Assembly: GCF_011043525.1 (NCBI RefSeq)
Contig: NZ_JAAKGO010000002.1
Coordinates: 434,001 to 498,000, forward strand
DNA length: 64,000 nucleotides
Direction: 5' to 3'
Origin: Sphingobacterium sp. SGG-5
Lineage (GTDB): Bacteria > Bacteroidota > Bacteroidia > Sphingobacteriales > Sphingobacteriaceae
Below the pieces are notes generated by a model, which saw only the letters and a list, made by a program, of their open reading frames with translations, was not told the DNA's origin and made no database searches. The position numbers and the translations under genes are program-made. Positions 61,389-64,000 of the stretch are shown here, piece after piece. Every line of letters starts with the position of its first letter. The first letter of the stretch is position 1.

Positions 61389-62615
61389 ATGAAGAAGGCA
61401 TTGTTCATCGGTTTGGTATGGCCGGAGCCACAGTCGTCGGCAGCGGGCTGGCGTATGTTGCAACTGATCGAATTATTTCAGCGCCAATATGACGTTCATT
61501 TTGCTTCTGCCGCAGCTAAGTCGGATTTCTCTCATGATCTCCAGACTATGGGTGTAACGGAACATACGATTTTGCTGAATGATTCGTCTTTTGATGATTT
61601 TGTGCAAGAGCTTCAGCCCGATATAGTTGTATTCGACCGGTTTATGATCGAAGAGCAGTATGGCTGGCGCGTAGCGAAGTGCTGCCCCAACGCCATCCGT
61701 GTGCTGGACACCGAAGATTTACATTTTTTACGCCTAGCGAGACAGGAAGCTTTCCGAAAAAACCAACCGCTGGATTTATACCATGACACTACATTTCGGG
61801 AGATTGCGGCGATATATCGGTCCGATCTAGCCTTAATCATTTCGGAAAAGGAAATGGAAATATTGACGGAGACTTTTCATGTTCCATCTGATCTTTTGTA
61901 TTTTCTACCCTTTATAGAAAAAGCGATAACGGACGACCATATACAGCAATTGCCGACCTATGAGCAGCGAAAGGATTTTGTCTTTATCGGCAATTTTCTC
62001 CATGAACCGAATTGGCGGACAGTCGAAGCGTTGAAAAGGACGATATGGCCCGCATTGCGCCGGGAATTACCCAATGCAGCATTGCATATCTATGGCTCCT
62101 ATGCTTCCGAAAAAGTCAATCAGCTTCATGCACCGCAGGATCGTTTTTTGATACAAGGGCGGGCAGGCCATGCCCGGAAGACTTTAGAACAATATCGTGT
62201 CCTTTTAGCGCCTATTCCCGTGGGCGCAGGAATAAAAGGCAAATTTGTGGACGCCATGTACAGTGGAACGCCTTCCGTTTCTTCCTCTGTTGGTGCAGAA
62301 GGAATGATCAAAGAAGGCTTGTGGAATGGATATGTAGTGGATCAGGGAGAGGAATTTGTGAAGCAGGCAAAGATCTTATATACCGATCGTACGATCTGGG
62401 AGGACGCACAGCAGCGTGGCGTTAAACTCTTTAATACGAGCTTTGCACAGTCTTTGTACGCTGATCGTCTTTTACAGTGTTGTGATGACCTACAAAAAGA
62501 ACTCCCAGCCCATCGGGTGGCCAATTTTATCGGGCAGATGTTGCGACATCATACCGTACAATCTACACGCTACATGTCGCTCTGGATAGCAGAAAAAAAC
62601 AAGAGAGCGCACTGA
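61389..62615 (+). CDS. Glycosyltransferase (GT-B, group 1-like)
   Basis: A 408-residue soluble GT-B protein. The start MKKALFIGLVWPEPQSSAAGWR is the N-terminal Rossmann strand with the acceptor loop; the C-terminal domain has FIGNFLHEPNWRTVEALKR, ALHIYGSYASEKV and LAPIPVGAGIKGKFVDAMYSG with SSVGAEGM, the donor-binding region. The ATG at 61389 is used. Donor and acceptor are unknown. The 3' end overlaps the terminator of the convergent lipoprotein gene. Confidence 0.85.
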   Translation: MKKALFIGLVWPEPQSSAAGWRMLQLIELFQRQYDVHFASAAAKSDFSHDLQTMGVTEHTILLNDSSFDDFVQELQPDIVVFDRFMIEEQYGWRVAKCCPNAIRVLDTEDLHFLRLARQEAFRKNQPLDLYHDTTFREIAAIYRSDLALIISEKEMEILTETFHVPSDLLYFLPFIEKAITDDHIQQLPTYEQRKDFVFIGNFLHEPNWRTVEALKRTIWPALRRELPNAALHIYGSYASEKVNQLHAPQDRFLIQGRAGHARKTLEQYRVLLAPIPVGAGIKGKFVDAMYSGTPSVSSSVGAEGMIKEGLWNGYVVDQGEEFVKQAKILYTDRTIWEDAQQRGVKLFNTSFAQSLYADRLLQCCDDLQKELPAHRVANFIGQMLRHHTVQSTRYMSLWIAEKNKRAH

Positions 62616-62632
62616 ATATAGCACGCTCTCTA
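62592..62632 (-). terminator. Terminator of the lipoprotein gene at 62652-63074
   Basis: Stem AGAGAGCG/CGCTCTCT (8 bp) followed on the minus strand by a T-run (plus-strand A-run at 62593-62600). It overlaps the end of the glycosyltransferase gene. Confidence 0.75.
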
Positions 62633-62651
62633 CCCTTTAAAACTAAAACCT

Positions 62652-63074
62652 TTACCGCTTTCTTTTGAATACAATCTCCGTGCGCACGGGCCCCGTATGG
62701 TTAACTAAGGTCAATGTCGTGATAGATTGTACAATGTTTTCCTGAATAGCGTAAGTCATACCATCAAACTTCATTTCTTTTGCCGTTGGCATCTCATAAT
62801 TATAAGTACGCACATCGTTTCCTTCTCTTTTGACGTAAGCCTTACCGTCTTTGTTGAAGTTTATCGTTTCATCTTCGTCAAGAAGTTCTTCCGTGACATT
62901 AAGCAATTCATCTTCGTTCCCTGAGATAGTCTTGGTGGCTTTTTCCCAATGTCCCGATACAATAATATTTAATGCCGCGTCTCTTCCGATATTGTCTACC
63001 GTTTCCTTGCTACAAGAAAATAGCGTGATAACTAATACTGCTAAGGTAGATAAAAGTGTAATTTTCGTTTTCAT
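62652..63074 (-). CDS. Hypothetical lipoprotein
   Basis: A 140-residue lipoprotein (leader ends LFSC). The mature part starts SKETVDNIGRDAALNIIVSG, like small lipocalin-type Bacteroidota lipoproteins that measure one strand after another (GHWEKATKTIS, then INFNKDGKAYVKREGND). No family is assigned. It converges with the glycosyltransferase gene and diverges from the next gene. Confidence 0.75.
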   Translation of the reverse strand: MKTKITLLSTLAVLVITLFSCSKETVDNIGRDAALNIIVSGHWEKATKTISGNEDELLNVTEELLDEDETINFNKDGKAYVKREGNDVRTYNYEMPTAKEMKFDGMTYAIQENIVQSITTLTLVNHTGPVRTEIVFKRKR

Positions 63075-63220
63075 AGCTAATCCTTTTTATGTAGTAAGGC
63101 CAACTTTTGTACCAAAGTGCAGGTAAATGAAAATTTTAACACTTCTTTACCATTCAATCGAAGTAGAATAAATGCGTATATTTATCCCATATATTTATCC
63201 AAAACAACTAAACATATTAC

Positions 63221-64000
63221 ATGAAAACAATTAAGGGACCAGCTATTTTTTTGGCGCAGTTCATTGCAAATGAAGAGCCGTATAATTCGATGGAAAATAT
63301 TGCAAAATGGGCAAAATCATTAGGTTTTCACGGCGTACAGATCCCGACGGGAGACCCTGCCTATTTTGATCTTCAAAAAGCTGCGGAGAGTAAAACGTAT
63401 GCCGACGAATATAAAGGGAAATTGCTCGATTTAGGTATAGAGATTACGGAATTATCTACCCACCTGCAAGGACAGCTTGTTGCGGTACATCCGGCATACG
63501 ATAAGTTATTTGATGCTTTTGCACCGGAACAATATCGTAATAATCCGAAAGCACGTACGGAATGGGCGGTACAACAACTTAAATATGCGGCCAAGGCTTC
63601 GCAAAACTTAGGTCTGAAAGCTCATGCGACTTTCAGCGGATCCCTGTTGTGGCAGTACTTTCACCCTTGGCCACAGCGCCCCGATGGGTTGGTGGATGAG
63701 GCTTTTACGGAACTGGCCAACCGTTGGAAACCAATATTAGACACCTTTGATGAATGTGGTGTGGATGTTTGTTATGAAATACACCCGGGGGAAGACCTAT
63801 TTGACGGTATCACGTACGAAATGTTCTTGGAGAAAGTGAATAACCATCCGAGAGCTTGCCTGTTGTATGATCCTTCTCATTTTGTCTTGCAGCAGTTGGA
63901 TTATATCCAGTATATTGATTTTTACCATGAGCGCATCCGGGCGTTCCATGTGAAGGATGCGGAATTTAACCCGAGTGGGCGGCAAGGTACATTCGGGGGA
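63221..64000 (+). CDS. Sugar phosphate isomerase/epimerase-like TIM-barrel protein (partial, 3' end beyond window)
   Basis: About the first 260 residues of an AP-endonuclease-2-type TIM barrel. KTIKGPAIFLAQFIANEEPYN starts it, with CYEIHPGEDLFDG and LLYDPSHFVLQQLD supplying the Glu, His and Asp that bind the metal, and HERIRAFHVKDAEFNP further on. The family includes xylose isomerase-like and inositol catabolism proteins; the substrate cannot be fixed and the C-terminus is missing. Confidence 0.85.
   Translation, partial: MKTIKGPAIFLAQFIANEEPYNSMENIAKWAKSLGFHGVQIPTGDPAYFDLQKAAESKTYADEYKGKLLDLGIEITELSTHLQGQLVAVHPAYDKLFDAFAPEQYRNNPKARTEWAVQQLKYAAKASQNLGLKAHATFSGSLLWQYFHPWPQRPDGLVDEAFTELANRWKPILDTFDECGVDVCYEIHPGEDLFDGITYEMFLEKVNNHPRACLLYDPSHFVLQQLDYIQYIDFYHERIRAFHVKDAEFNPSGRQGTFGG

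Overview
The window reads as chromosomal DNA of a Bacteroidota bacterium, most likely Sphingobacteriaceae (Sphingobacterium, Pedobacter or Parapedobacter type). The evidence is a SusC/SusD glycan uptake locus run by an ECF sigma factor and FecR anti-sigma, many short-leader lipoproteins, promoters of the Bacteroidota type (TTG, 19-20 bp, TAnnTTTG), and lineage-typical families (DUF4295 beside L28/L33, DUF6266, DUF4112, plug-only TonB proteins). No name below species level of evidence is claimed.

Layout. 1-13.8 kb (all minus): a polysaccharide utilisation locus in the order sigma factor, FecR, SusC with STN domain, SusD, two IPT/TIG surface glycan-binding lipoproteins, and three tandem GH5 glycanase lipoproteins, the last cut by the window edge. 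14.1 kb: a DUF6266 gene behind an unusual repeat-rich promoter region. 14.8-21.1 kb: a leucine/isovalerate-type degradation cluster (enoyl-CoA hydratase, HMG-CoA lyase and acyl-CoA dehydrogenase overlapping on the minus strand, a divergent carboxyltransferase, and acetoacetyl-CoA synthetase). 21.1-26.2 kb: thiL, nadA, nadB and a gamma-carbonic-anhydrase-like gene. The 508-bp gap between nadA and nadB carries phased DnaA-box-like motifs. 26.3-46.6 kb: housekeeping genes (mnmG with two parS-like palindromes upstream, uup-like ABC-F, cspA, recO, rpmB-rpmG-DUF4295, ftsY, rimO, a NUDIX hydrolase, a phosphohexomutase, purD).

46.7-50.6 kb: tRNA-Glu followed by an AT-rich accessory stretch with a small membrane protein, a RES-domain protein, a repeat lipoprotein, an orphan lipoprotein leader and a decayed gene. 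Two diverged copies of an att-like sequence bracket it. 50.7-56.4 kb: small accessory genes (GNAT, three SRPBCC/AHSA1 proteins, DUF1801, VOC, DUF2200, an AhpD-like protein) and an outer-membrane beta-barrel gene broken by an 11-bp tandem duplication. 56.4-61.3 kb: a persulfide/sulfur module (persulfide dioxygenase-rhodanese plus two YeeE/YedE proteins), DUF417, a luciferase-like oxidoreductase and miaE. 61.4-64 kb: a glycosyltransferase, a lipoprotein and the start of a sugar isomerase/epimerase-like gene.

The observations most worth checking are: (1) the phased DnaA-box cluster at 23.8-24.0 kb together with parS-like sites at 21.9 and 29.8 kb, which suggests an origin-proximal region; (2) the tRNA-Glu-linked island with two att-like copies and a gene that seems to end at one of them; (3) the 11-bp duplication frameshift. 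All identifications come from reading the sequence; no database search was run.
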